Positions 42,984 to 55,400 of a stretch of DNA of 64,000 nt are shown piece after piece. Position 1 is the stretch's first letter, and each line of letters starts with the position of its first letter. The stretch is from Phycisphaerales bacterium (GTDB lineage Bacteria > Planctomycetota > Phycisphaerae > UBA1845 > UTPLA1). The notes under the pieces are model-generated. The model ran no database searches and was not told the DNA's origin. It saw only the letters and a list, made by a program, of their open reading frames with translations. Position numbers and translations under genes: made by a program. Where the stretch lies: the NCBI GenBank assembly GCA_020639075.1, contig JACKHI010000001.1, forward strand, positions 868,001-932,000, written 5' to 3'.

Positions 42984-45050
42984 TCATGGGCCAATCAACC
43001 GCTGAACGAATAATCCTGTATCATCGAAATCGACAATGCCATCTGCGTTCATGTCGAACGCGCAATACACTGACGAAGCGGCTCCGCCTTCCAGCAACGC
43101 TGAAGCAAACCCGCGAATATCCTCACCGTCGGTCATACCACTTGCGTCGCCGTCACCCGTTCCACCGTCGAAGACGGTCAGCATTGCGGCGGTGCTAGTC
43201 GACTCACTACAGTCATTCGCTACGACGCAATCGTACGCCCCGGCGTCGCCTGTGGTTACATCAGTTAGGGTCAGCATCGGCGTCGATGTACCGGAGATGG
43301 ATGAGCCGGTTGCAGACAGTCCGTCGACGAGATCCTCTTCGTTCTTTCGCCATCGGTAGGTCCGGGGGTCCGAACCGCCCGATGTGATTTCAAAGCTGGC
43401 GACGCCACCGGAGCACGCGACTTGATCTTGTGGTTGCGAGCGCACCCAGACGACCGTGGTCCCATCGCTTCGTACGCCGGTCAGTCGAACGAAATCGACA
43501 CCCGAATCGTCGCTTACCACAAAGTCCAAATACCCGCGGGCGTTGATCTGAGGCAGGAAGTTCGTCGTGCCACCTCCGGTCTGTGGCGGCAAGGGCAATG
43601 CCGCTAAGTCAAGTGTGACGAGTCGCTCATCACCCAATCGCCACGGCACTGGCTGTCCAGACCCATCGGTGAACAGTGCTTCGGTCGAATTGCCACTCCC
43701 GAAGTAACGTGTCCAGAAGAACGCGTTGTCACCCTGGTTCTCGAATTCTGCGGCAGCGCCTGAACCGATAGCAAAGCCGAGGCGAATCAGGTCGGTGCCT
43801 TCGGCATTCTGCTGGTTGGAACCACCAGCCTGGACGCGAAACTCCAAGGTGGCAGAGACGAGGTCGCCGGGCAAGCCGGAAAAAGTGTGTGCAACTGACC
43901 GATTGGGGGTCGCGTCGGGTGGGGCAACGTTTGGGACCATATCGAAGTCCAAGAGATCGCGAGGATTCTGGTTGAAGAGAGCGTCTTCCAGCGATGTACT
44001 TGGGGTGGCAGCATCGCGCGGGAGAGCGAAACCGTCGTCATTGCCGCCGATTTCATCGACGTCGCTACACTCGCAATAGACGTCGAGCTTCGCGGAGTTG
44101 CTGACCAAGCTGCCGCAGGAATTGGAAACAACGCAGTCGTACGCGCCTGCGTCCGCCGCCTGCAGATTTGTAAGAGCCATGTTGGGGGTCGTTACCGACG
44201 GATTGAGAATCGGGTCGAGGTTCTCCCCTGCCTTGCGCCACTGGAACGCAAACGGTTCCGCGCCGGAAGCACTAACCGAGAGCGTTGCTGTCGAATCCGC
44301 ACAGACTGAAAGATTGTCCAAATGCAGTGCGGGAATAGCGTCGCCGGTGGGATCCTCATACAACGCCAAGACTTCGTCTGCCGAAAGCGCCCGGTTATAG
44401 ATTCGGAAATCGTCGAGTCGCCCAACAAAATATGCGCCATCACGGTCACCATCACGAGCCAATGCTAAACCACCGCCGCCGTAAGAAATCGATCCGGTTT
44501 TTGTCGTCTCTGATCGTAAAAGACCGTCAACGTAAAGCTTGCACTGATTTCCGTTGTAGGTCATGGATACCAAGTGCCAGAAGTCGTCATTTAGGACGAG
44601 GCCTGGTGCGGTCAGGGTCAAGGCCCCGTTGATACCATTCGTCACCACGTTGCCGCTAATCAGGCCAGGACCGTTGGCATTTAGGAACAGTAGAAGGCCG
44701 TTTGTGCGCCAGCGAACAAGGACAGGATTGTTGCCGGATCCCGTTTGTGTTGTGGTAGTTCGAAACCAAACTGAGATGGTGATCGCGTCCGATGGCAAAG
44801 GGCACGAGCCAAACCAGACATAATCCGAAGAGCCATCGAAAATGAGAGCATGCCCCGATCTTCCGCATCGGTCCGCAGTAGGCACAGCGTCGACAACTTC
44901 GCCCGGGCAAAACATGCCCGCTGTGTTTTGTCCGTCTGCGTCTAATCGATAGTGAGCTATTAACCCAAAGGAGAGGTCTGCCGCGGCAATTACTGACGGA
45001 GCCCCCAATAACGCAACTAAGGCCAGGACCTCACGGCATGTTATTCGCAT
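42984..45050 (-). CDS. Secreted LamG / Ig-like / dockerin protein
   Basis: A 688-residue exported protein with a clean signal peptide (MRITCREVLALVALLGAPSV...AAADL) after a GAGGAAG ribosome site. A LamG/concanavalin-like domain (about 25-235: HALIFDGSSDYVWFG, FWHLVSMTYNGNQCKLYVDG, VGRLDDFRIYNRALSADEVL) is followed by an Ig-like domain (about 240-325), the 215-residue module shared with the upstream-coordinate gene, another Ig-like domain (about 545-625) and a dockerin-like tail (GDGDASGMTDGEDIRGF, AFDMNADGIVDFDDTGLF). LamG domains often bind glycans. It is a paralogue in mosaic form of the 38677-42435 gene. Confidence 0.87.
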   Translation of the reverse strand: MRITCREVLALVALLGAPSVIAAADLSFGLIAHYRLDADGQNTAGMFCPGEVVDAVPTADRCGRSGHALIFDGSSDYVWFGSCPLPSDAITISVWFRTTTTQTGSGNNPVLVRWRTNGLLLFLNANGPGLISGNVVTNGINGALTLTAPGLVLNDDFWHLVSMTYNGNQCKLYVDGLLRSETTKTGSISYGGGGLALARDGDRDGAYFVGRLDDFRIYNRALSADEVLALYEDPTGDAIPALHLDNLSVCADSTATLSVSASGAEPFAFQWRKAGENLDPILNPSVTTPNMALTNLQAADAGAYDCVVSNSCGSLVSNSAKLDVYCECSDVDEIGGNDDGFALPRDAATPSTSLEDALFNQNPRDLLDFDMVPNVAPPDATPNRSVAHTFSGLPGDLVSATLEFRVQAGGSNQQNAEGTDLIRLGFAIGSGAAAEFENQGDNAFFWTRYFGSGNSTEALFTDGSGQPVPWRLGDERLVTLDLAALPLPPQTGGGTTNFLPQINARGYLDFVVSDDSGVDFVRLTGVRSDGTTVVWVRSQPQDQVACSGGVASFEITSGGSDPRTYRWRKNEEDLVDGLSATGSSISGTSTPMLTLTDVTTGDAGAYDCVVANDCSESTSTAAMLTVFDGGTGDGDASGMTDGEDIRGFASALLEGGAASSVYCAFDMNADGIVDFDDTGLFVQRLIGP
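43454..44141. repeat. 688-bp duplicated coding module, copy 2
   Basis: Partner of 40842-41529, in the same orientation and reading frame; differences are scattered single-base changes. Confidence 0.85.
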
Positions 45051-45246
45051 GATGCTTCTTCCTCGGACCGTCTCCCGTCAGCACCGCACCACAAGAGGAT
45101 AACGGGGAGTGCTTGTGGGCTTATCTAAGAAATACGGGTCCGTACCGATTCCCGCGGCCAATGGTAACCGGCGGATGGGAGTGAATGCAACGGAAGTTCG
45201 CCTTGTTGGGAAGAGGAGCCCGAACACTCATTCTGTCCATAGTCTT

Positions 45247-45365
45247 GCAAACGCACAATTCGACAAAAAATGTGATATGGTCGCCCTGCGAAGCACACCG
45301 CTTCGCGGTCGTTAGGATTCGCAAACGCGAACCGCCTGACACCTCATCAAAGGCCTTCTTCACTC
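45247..45365. repeat. Hairpin-rich intergenic repeat, copy 2
   Basis: Shares GCAAACGCACAA, GCGAAGCACACCGCTTCGC and GTTAGGATTCGCAAACGCGA with copy 1 at 42826-42943. It lies about 200 bp upstream of the LamG/Ig gene start. The terminal palindrome is degenerate here. Confidence 0.75.
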
Positions 45366-45431
45366 GGTAAAATTGGCTCACCACCAAGCTAAGAGAGCGG
45401 TCTTATCAACCGCATTCGACGAAGGCCCGTA

Positions 45432-45465
45432 GAGCCGGATGCCACGAGAGTGGCTTGTCCGGTTC
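45432..45465 (+). ncRNA. Group II intron domain V-like hairpin (intron remnant)
   Basis: Exactly 34 nt with the domain V plan: GAGCCGGAT pairs with GTCCGGTTC (one G-T at each expected place), a 2-nt TT bulge, an upper stem GCCAC/GTGGC and a GAGA (GNRA) tetraloop. The AGC triad is present at the base. CCCGTA precedes it, as often seen in introns. No reverse transcriptase is nearby, so this is a 3'-end fossil. The bulge, usually AC or AY, is altered. Confidence 0.7.
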
Positions 45466-45529
45466 GAGGGAGGCTCTGTGGAGTAATCCCGATTGTTCGG
45501 AGTAATCCCATAGTTCTATCCCATGATTC

Positions 45530-45642
45530 TGCGTGGCCCGGCGGCGAAGCCGGGCAAACCGATCCGAATGCGAGCACGGTTTATCGACCACCGCCACCGC
45601 CTCACTCCCAGCGCGCTCGAGTTTTGAAACCATACGAGGTCG
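45530..45642. repeat. Dispersed intergenic repeat, copy B
   Basis: Matches copy A at 37975-38067 through GTTTATCGACC, GCCTCACT and CGAGTTTTGAAACCA. It begins with the GCCCGGC/GCCGGGC hairpin. Confidence 0.5.
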
Positions 45643-45728
45643 CCGGCGGTGGAGAAGGAACTCTGGGTGCTCTGGCCTGTCAACGAGCTCGATTAGATTT
45701 TGGACACTGCGGAAAAGGTAACCTGTCC

Positions 45729-46343
45729 TCACGAATGACCGAGGCGCCGGGGCCCTCTAAGAGCAAATCCCGCGATAATCATGAAGGTGGCTCCGGCAGG
45801 TTCGGGTACCACAATAAGACTCGTGCCGGCGAATGTCTGGGGCGAGACTTGCACAAAACTAGCTGAGACGTTAGCGAGATCGCCTTCAACCGGTTGCACG
45901 TGGATCAACTCGCCGGGAATCGCCATCTCCGGTATCAACAAATTGAAAGTGAACAAGGTGATGATGTCTCCCGCCTGACTGCCTGGATTCGGAGGAAAGA
46001 CGTCCGTGGACGCCCCCGCGATCCCCTCGTATGTCCCGGCAATGGGCGCTCCAACAAAGACTGCGTTGACATCGTCAAATAGCACTTGGTTTACGTCAAC
46101 ATTTGAAACGGCACTCGCAGGGAGCCCCATCATCTCCAGATTAATGGCAAAGGAATAATGACCTACGCCGATAAGGTTATCTCCGGGAAGCGTCTCCACC
46201 TCAACGCGCATGGCGACTACATCCCCTGGATGCGCTTCGACGCTCATCGGAATAGTTCGATAGTCGGCGGCCCGCGCCTCGATCGCACTCATCATCGTTG
46301 CCACGGTCACAAACCACATCAAGCGGCGTGAATTCGCCATCAT
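45729..46343 (-). CDS. PEP-CTERM sorting-domain protein
   Basis: A 204-residue exported protein. The signal peptide is MMANSRRLMWFVTVATMMSA, ending near EARA/AD. The body (about 30-175) is a beta-rich cohesin-like fold (VAMRVEVETLPGDNLIGVGH, GDIITLFTFNLLIP), reminiscent of cohesin or other Ig-like carriers. The tail is a PEP-CTERM signal: VVPEPAG, hydrophobic ATFMIIAGFAL, then RGPRR, processed by an exosortase/EpsH-type system and linked to exopolysaccharide-rich envelopes. ATG at 46343 follows GGAGG. It lies about 60 nt downstream of the giant gene in the same direction and is probably co-transcribed. Confidence 0.85.
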   Translation of the reverse strand: MMANSRRLMWFVTVATMMSAIEARAADYRTIPMSVEAHPGDVVAMRVEVETLPGDNLIGVGHYSFAINLEMMGLPASAVSNVDVNQVLFDDVNAVFVGAPIAGTYEGIAGASTDVFPPNPGSQAGDIITLFTFNLLIPEMAIPGELIHVQPVEGDLANVSASFVQVSPQTFAGTSLIVVPEPAGATFMIIAGFALRGPRRLGHS

Positions 46344-46403
46344 GCTCCATTTCCTCCGGGCAGACAAACGCAATCTGTAAACAACCGCGGCCACACCCTA
46401 CGG

Positions 46404-49400
46404 TTATTCTGATAAGATCGCTTCCACAAACAACGCAATATCGCTTCCGTTCAGGACGCCATCCTGATTCATATCGCCAACACACACGCCAATCGCCGCC
46501 GGGTGCAGCATCGCCTGTGTCATCTCCTCTATGTCCGAGACGCTGACACCATTTCCGTCAAAATCACCGGAACCGGGGTTTGGACACGGAACCTGCTGCC
46601 GGACAAGACCCAAGTCGATGAAATTAACCACGTCATCGCCATTCACATCTGCCCTGGGGTCAAACGCGGTATCGCCATAATGTGTACCGAGCGCAGACTG
46701 AACGAGCTCAATATCCTGAGTGTTCACGCCACTGTCTCCATTGACGTCGCCGGCAATCGACGTCGTTATGACGGACTCGGCGCCGAAGGGCGTCTCGTTA
46801 CCGGAGTCATCTCGCGCTTTCGCCTGGAATCGATACTCCGTTTCCGGATTCAACGCGCGTATCAGATGACCCTCCCATTGCTTCAGTCCCTGCCAATAGG
46901 GCTCATCCTGCAAGCGACCTGTCGGTGCAACGTACTTGCCGGACGTCGCCTCGTACACGGCGTGCTCAATTGAGTCCAGATTGTTCTCTCCTAACCCCAA
47001 GAGACTGACGGTCACTGAGGTTGGCGACACCAGTTCGGGAGCCGTTGGAACCTGTATCGCAACATAGGTAGTGGCATCCGGCTCGTCTGGCGCCAGCTCG
47101 AAATTACCAGCGTTATCGCGCGCGATGCTGTAGAAGGCATAGGTTCCGCCACCTCGACCTTCGTATGCGGAGCCGAATTCATCTGTGGGGCCGATGACCG
47201 GGAAGAATGGCTCATTATCAACGCTCCCGAAGATGGTGAATGATGATAGTCCGGAGCCAACATCATCGCCGGCCCAGGCCAATTCGACCTGTCTCGATTC
47301 GCTTACCGGCTGAAGTTCAACGACGGAACTTGAAGGCGCGTCGGCGTCGATCGTGTTGAATACTTCGTTCGTGACGATCGGTTCTTCGGCGTCGAACGTA
47401 ATCGTCGCCGTGTTGCGGATAATGGTCCCCGTCGCAACATCGGATTCCGGTCGGATCGAGAATTCAACCCAACCCTGACCTCGCCCCGTGCCGTCCTCCG
47501 GCGGCAGAAAACCAACACTTCCATCCAACGGTGGCTCGCCTGTCGCAGGATCGATGCTCCGAAGGATCCAGAATACTTCGCGCGTCGTTGCATTGACACC
47601 TGCAATCACCTCGACCATAACGCCATGTGTTGCCGTTAGATCGACCGTGGTGTTAAATGAAACGCGGTTGTCGGGGACGTCGATCGTTGTGTCACCAAAG
47701 TGGATATCTCCGAGTCGCACTGTTCCCAGATTTCCATCAATCGGCATCGCATCTCTAATCTCGATACGAGAGGCCGGCGCTGATGCAACTTCAAGGTTCT
47801 CCAACTCCACACGGAACCTTGTTTGTTGCCCTTTCGACACCCACCCCTCCTCCCCTTGCCCTGAAAGTCGTATCTTCAGATTCGGATCCACAGCGACTGG
47901 AACCAATATGCAAACCGGAACCAAGTCCGGTCGCCCTACGAGTAGAGTTATCGCATTGCAATTGAGCGCCACCTGACAGCGTTCCGGATTCCGGCTGCAC
48001 CAATCACAAGCATAACTACACACGGGGGTACAAACTAATAAATCGCACAAGAATGTCCCTGGCCCAGAAAGAAAACACAATAACCCACAATCCAACCCAC
48101 AATAAAGTCCACATGCCAACTGCAAGTCAGATACTTGACGTCCACCATGCCCCTGGCCGAAATTAATGTCAAACTCCTCGCGAAAAACACTCCACCACAC
48201 ATTTGGATCCTCCGCGACCATGCGCAGCTCGAGAGTACTTTCTGGCGATGCCAATACACTCGCTCGTAGCAGATCAGCGTGCGCACGAAAGGGTCCATCA
48301 CGAAACTCTTCGCGACCGTAAGGTGTGGCCTCAACAACGAGTGGTATTTCGCTGCCGGTGAAACCTTGGTCCATTTCGACAAAAATGAAGAACCGTTTCT
48401 CGTCAATCAATGAAAACTCCGTCATCAAGAAGTCCAGCGCCGCAATATTCTGTGCAGACGGTTCCAAAGTAAATTCCGGGGCCATTGGGTAGATGGTCAG
48501 ACCCAGTTGGTCTCCTGAATAGATATCCAGCTTGACTATCGGTATATCGATATTACCCGTATTTCGGATCGAGACGGGGATTATACCGATCGTTCCTCTA
48601 CGTATGCGCTGCGAAATGTCCATTTCAATCTCAACAGCTGACCGTACGCCTAATTCGACCTCAATTGCCGACTGCAAGACGGATACGGCACCGTTAATCG
48701 ACTCGATAACGAGATCATACGATCCGGGACGCGTGTTCTCACAGTCAAACGTGGCAACAATAGTCACTGGATTGACATTGACGGCATTTATCGGTGCGAC
48801 TAACTCGCCATTTGACTGGCCCCTAAGGTAAAGAGACGCTGTCTCTCCAAGTTTCGCCCCCGAGACCCGGATTGTCGCCCGTGCTTGCCCTAGTCGGTGC
48901 GGAGCGACAATTTCAGCTCCGAATGCCGGGACAGCGTATTGTAGGTGGACACCTGTAAGACTTCCTCCGCTTGCACCGCTAGAAACGCGTGCGAGTATGT
49001 AGTATCTACCATCTTGAGTTTCAGGTATTGTTATCTCCTGATTCGGCCGTGCTGGACTATCGAACGCAAAGTCGAACTTGCCAAGTGTCGGAACAGCTCC
49101 ATACCGCACGTACATCTCCGTCCACGCAACCGGGCTCGCATGATTAAGGTTGATGCGAATAGTTTCTCCCGCAGGAACGTCGAGTTGGAAAAAGAGTTCC
49201 TCGCCCGTTGCGAGATTGCCTTCGTAGGGTGTTCCCAATTCCAGTTGGATGGCCGAGATGTCGAGCGTGCCCGCGGAGACGCTGAGGTTGTTCGATTCGT
49301 CAGTCTCCGGAATCTGGTTGAAAACGTCACTGCGAACGATGACGTGATACGTACCTGGCAAACCTGCTGGGATTCGGCCCGTTGCCGTGATCGTTCGCGA

Positions 49401-52400
49401 ATCGCCCGGGTTGAGCGTGGTTGGTGGAACCGGATAGGAATCGGTCAGGGTGTTGCCGACGCGCCAGCGGATGCGCGGATCGTTGATGTCCCATTGATCG
49501 TCCGCCGACAAATATGCGGAATCTCGCCATCCTCCCATGACCGGCTGGTCTCCAATATTCGTTACAACCCAGCTGAAGAAGATTTCCTGGCCGAGTTCCG
49601 CCGTCACGCCGGGAGTAATCTCCGTCACCATTAGATCGGAAGGCGCCGGGAGCGTGATTTCGACCGGATCCGAAGCGATGGCGATGTTGTCGTCTTCGTT
49701 TGCTTCGGCGACCTGGGCGTTTCGATCTGTCACGATGAATACGTAGTACAATCCGCTACGTCCGAACGGAATATCGAGTTCCATTGAGACGGAATATGAG
49801 CCATCTGTGGGAAGCGGCCCATTTCTCGTCCTACCGCCGAGATAGAGGTCCTCGCCCGGATCGAAGAACAAATCGCGAGACAGAAACACGCTGTCATTCC
49901 ATGATGACCCATTCGTCGGTCCCTGGCCGTTGTTTTCGACTGTCCAACTCACCGACAGCGGCTGACCGGAGACTGCAGTTTCCGGCAAACTAACGTTCGA
50001 AACCGTAAGATTTGCCAAAGGCGCTTGTTCGACGTTTATCACCATCGCCGCCGATAGCACGTTGTTGTTCTCGTTCGTCTCAAACACGCTGTTATTCACG
50101 TCTGTTCGGACGAGAATGTAGAATATTCCTCCGACAAGTGGCGGCACGAGAAAATCCGCCGATTGCGTATAGCTTTCGCCGACCGGAAGGCCGCCGAGCT
50201 GTGAGTGGGTTCTCGCGCCAAGTATGAGATCGCCACTGTCAATCAACTGATCGGTCGATAGATAGACGTGGTCGACCCATGCGACGGCGTTCGTCGTCAG
50301 GGTGCCGGCGTTTGTAACAGTCCAGGCAACATGCACTGACTGCCCCGACTGGACGGCATCCGGGCTGCTGATCGACACGATTGAGAGGTCCGAAGCGTCT
50401 CCCGTTACAATGAAGGGAGATATCGAAAGGTTATTCGCTTCACCGGTGCCGGCTTCGAACACGTCGTTCCCGTCATCGGTCCTAACGATAATGAAGTAAT
50501 CGCCCGCGGCGACTAGCGGCAGTACTGCGTTCGCGGTGACGTCGTAGCTGGCTCCCGGCTCCAGTACCTGTCCCCTTGTTTGTGTCGCCAACAGGGTATC
50601 ACCGGAACCTAGGGAATTGTCGTTTGAAAGGTAAGCCCTGTCCCGCCATGTTGATACCGGCGTCGCCGCGAGGCCCGAGTTTGTTATCCGCCATGAGAGC
50701 GCGATCGATTGAGCCGGCGCAGCCGATTGGGGCAATGTGTGATTCGGATCGAAGTTCGTCGCAATGGTCAAGTCTGCCGGAACAAGTTGAATTGTCATCG
50801 GGAGTGTCGACGCCAACACGTTGTTTTCCTCGCCGTCTGCGAGTTCGAACACGGCATCATCCACGTCGACCGAAACGATGACGAAGTACTCGCCGTCGGG
50901 GATGTTGTTGGGAAGACGAAATTGGCGCGTCTTCGAATAAGGTGCAATCGTCGGTCCACTCTCAGTTGTCACGGATCCGTGTGGGGCAGATCCTAACAGC
51001 ACTGCAGTATCGTCAAGCGTCTCGATTGCCGATAGGTAGATCGTATCTCGCCACGTTCGCGAAGTTTGCGGATCAGGCCCAATGTTCTCGACGGACCATG
51101 TCACTTCAACGAGATTCCCCGGGTTACCTGTCGGCTGCGATCCAATCATCATCGGAACGAGGTCAGGCTGCACGGACTGGATAACCGTCAAAGTATTGGC
51201 ACCGACGCTCACGTTATTCGACTCGAAGCCGAATTCACTCACCTGCCCAGACGCATCTGACACGATCTTGACGTAGAACGTTCCTTCCAATGCGACGGGA
51301 AGTCGCTCGGTGGTGGCTAGCGACAACGAGGCGTCCGGTAGCAATGGTGCACCGTTGCGCGGTCTCGTGTCGAAGAGAATATCATCCGGCCCAATAATCG
51401 GAACGTCAGTGGTTGAGAGATATACGGCGTCGGTCCATGCGCCACCATCGGTCGGTCCGGTGCCTTGATTCGTCTCAGTCCATGTCACAGTCAGCATTTC
51501 GCCCGAAAAGACGGGGTTTGGCGATGCATCAATGTCGGACGCAATCAGATCCGGCTGAGGCGCAAGGTCAATTCGAAATGTCATCGCACTCCGTCGTGCG
51601 TTGTTCAGCTTGTTTGATTCGGGCACGCTCGTGCCCGGGTGACAGCCGGTTGCCTTGTCGGCAAGCACGTAAACATACCATTCACCGATTCGATCCTCGG
51701 GGAGATGATAGGCAACGGAGTTGGTGTAGCTCTCGCCTGGCATGAGGATCTGTGGATTCGAAGCGCCAATCGACGGGGCGTCCAGATTGCAGAAGATCTG
51801 ATCGTTACCGTTGATTCCCGTCCAGGTTATGTTGTCCTGAATCGCGATGAAGACGAGATCGTTCCAATGCGCGATTGACGTCGGCGCATTCCCCATGTTG
51901 TGCACAGTATATTCAATCGTTGTCGTCGTGCCGGAGAGCACGCCATCAGAAGGTGTCAAGACATCTGTTACGACTAAGTCAGCGATCGGCGCCTGGGTGA
52001 CTTCGACCGGATTCGTCATTATTAATGCATTGTTCCCCGAGGTCACCTCCGCCAGATCGGAACCGACGTTTGTTACCGCCGCAAACCAATAACTGCCTGG
52101 AGTCATCGGGAGTGCAATCTCACGGACACGAGAATACGTCGCGCCTGGCGATAGCACCCCCGTAAACTCAATTCCCGATGAGAAAAGTGCGACATCATCG
52201 TCGTTGCCGAACTGGTCGTCCGTCGACATGACGAGGCGGTCCAACCAAGGTCCGCTTGCTGACGCCAGCCCGGCGTTTTGCACAGTCCACGTCAGAGCGA
52301 CGGTCTGTCCCGTTATGGCAGCATCGGGTGATACCGAGATTTCGGTAATAGCCAAATCCGGACCTTGATCAACATCGACAAGCGCGGGCCCACCGATCGT

Positions 52401-55400
52401 CGTCGCTCTGTTGTTGCTTACGACGACATCATATTCGCCCACATCGGACGCGATCGCCGGTGCAACGTGAAGTTCCGCCGATTGAGCCCCGGAAACCCTC
52501 TCGTCATCCGACAAGTCAGATCCGTTTCGGCGCCACTGAAAACTCAGATCTTCGCAGCCGACGGCATCCACACTGAGCACGAACGCCTGCCCCTCAAATA
52601 GGGACTGGCCCGCGGGATCTTCGGTGATCTCCACACCGCTGAAGAGCTCCCAAGTGGGGCCTTCGCCGCTGCCGCATGCCAGCAAAACCGTTCGAGATCG
52701 CAGACGATCAAAGGCCATTGCCATCCAAGCACCGAATCGAGGCCCGAGCACGCCATCATTCGCCCAGGCTTGCCCATCCCACTCCCACGTGTAGCTCCGG
52801 TACAGACCACAGCAAGCGCCACCGCCCACCATCAAGACGCGTTTGCGGACACTATCATAGACTACCGCATGCCCAGCGCGCGGTTCTGGTCCGATGTCTG
52901 TAACGAGTTGCCAATTTCCATCACTGTATTCCCATGTATCACCGAAGTGCTCGCAGCATCCGATTCCCGCTCCGCCGAACAAGACGATGCGTTGTCTGGT
53001 TTCATCGTATGCCATTCCTGCAGAATGACGGGCAGCAGGCCCCGCATGATCAATTGATGCCCAAGACGTACCGTCCCACTCCCATGTGTCCGAGAGAGGC
53101 TCGCCATCCGTGGTCGCACCGCCAAAAAGGACGACTCGGTCTCTTGCGACGTCATATGCCATTGAGGCTCGCAGACGCGGCCCGGGGCCTTCGCTTGCGA
53201 GAAGTGTCCATGCGTTCCCATCCCATGCCCATAGGTCATTCAGACCCTCGCCGCCCGAATTGGGCAAAGCGTTGCCACCGAACAACAGGACTTGATGCCT
53301 CAGTGAATCATATGCCATCGCATGAGATGCCCTCGCGATCGGCGCAGGATCTGGATTGGCCTGAGTCCAACTGGTCCCATCCCACTCCCAGGTATCTCCG
53401 CGCAAACCGCCCCCGTTAGCAAAGTCTCCTCCGAAGAGAACAGTAACGCCACGCTCTACATCAAACGCCATCGCGGGTTGACACCTATCCGGTATTTCTC
53501 CTTGAGTTCGTAAGACCCAATTGCAGCTGTACTCCGATGGGGCAACGACATGAATCGGTTGCTCTGAAACAGATACGTTATTCGTTTCGATGCCAAGTTC
53601 TTCGACGTTCGATACTGAATCTGTTTTGACGATGACCCAATAATCACCTGGAAACCCCGGAAGGCTAAATGCTGAATTGAACCCTGTGTCAAAGCGGTCT
53701 TGCGTGTATTCAATGCCAGGATCAAGAAATCCCACCGGGGAATAGACTTCCTGTAACAGCAAATCGTCCTCAGAGACGCTCTGATCAACTGACAAGTACA
53801 CTGCGTCCCTCCATGGGGCCAACGCTCTGCCGGCACCCACGTTCCTAACTGTCCACTCCACTTCGAACGCGTTGTTTACATAAGCCACCTGTCCAGCTAA
53901 GGGCACCTGCAAGTCCGTGATCGCTAGATCCGGGGCTTGGGTCACCGTCAAGATAACGAATGTCCTGCCATCAGCGAACTCCTGTCGCACGCCAAACACG
54001 AGGCCGCCTCCAAGTTCAAGTCCACTCACGCCCCGAAACCAATCGCCGAGTGAATTTGCGGCGATGATCGTGAACTCGTCACCCAGCATCGGCTCAAAGC
54101 CTGCATCGACCTGAATCTCCAGCATCCCGGAAACGATTGCGTTGCCATTGACATTGAGCCGAGGAAGATCCCTAGGCGTACTTTCGTCAATCTCAATGCG
54201 AAGGATTCCTGACTCGCGCTGTTCATAGGCACCGTTGATGACGAGACTGTCGTTTGGGCTCGAACCCGGAGCCAAGACGCCCTTGTTTTCCACTCCCACT
54301 GCATCAAGGACGCCATCACCTGATATCAGACCATTAGGCAGAATTCGAATCCAATCCTGACTTTGGATTGCACCGTCGTTTGCCAAGGTGACCTGCCCCT
54401 GTCCCGATTCGCCGATGTGAAGCCACTGGGCCAGCTCTACTCGAGACGTCAAGCCATCGACGACCAATTCGCCGGTCGACAATGCATTACTTGCCACGCC
54501 CATCCATTGATTCGACGATACCCGTGCACCATTACTGACTTCCATACGTCCGTGGCCGGATTCACCGACTACGATAGAGTATTCAGACTGAAGCGACGCT
54601 CCGTCACCCGAAACAATGACACTACCGTCGCCCGCTTCGAATCTACCGATCGATATCCACTCATCGACATCCACCTCCGCACCGTCAAGAATCTCAAGTG
54701 TGCCCTCGGCTGATTCACCAACCTCCAGAAACCAGCCGACCTGCAGACGCGAGAGCGGATCAGACACGGATATTCGGCTTTGTGTACTGAGATTCTCTCC
54801 GATTCTCCCAAAAATCTCTGTTGCAACAAATGCTCCAGCTGTTACCTCCAATACGCCCTCTCCTCGCGCCCCCACTATTAGCTCGCGAGCTGTTTCCAAC
54901 TGCGACCCATCGCCCGAAATTCGCACACTCCCTGAAGAAGACTCTCGGCCAATCAAGATTGGCTCTGCCACAAGAACGTGTCCCCCCTCCTCGATCAAGA
55001 TTTGACCATCACCACCTGCCTCGCCAACAATCAGAGAGCCCGAGTTTATCCAAGAGGAATCGTCACCAGAGATCTTTGCTACTCCCGTCGCGGTCACGCT
55101 ATTACTGCCGATCCCAGTTCCAACAGCTGAGCTTCCGTCGAGGATCTCTAACCGACCGCCGTTTTCAATACGTAAATCTCCCGCCCCACCCTCCCGTCCA
55201 ATTGCGAAGAACCCATGCTCCAGCACAGCACTGGCACCGTTGATAACCCTCAACGCACCGTTATTTCCTGTCCCACCACCTATCGAGATGTCACAACATT
55301 GGATCTTGGTCAGGGTTGATTCAGCGCCAGAGACCTCAAACTCACCGGAATCGCCCCCTACGCCTAGCGTACCAGTTTGGACATTCGCGTTGTCAAGTGA

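Larger units (their letters stand above)
45051..45728. other. Intergenic region with repeat, group II intron debris and hairpin
   Basis: About 680 bp with no gene. In order it holds the second hairpin-rich repeat (45247-45365), a group II intron domain V-like hairpin (45432-45465), a strong inverted repeat GCCCGGC...GCCGGGC (about 45536-45555) and copy B of a dispersed repeat (45530-45642). Confidence 0.6.
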
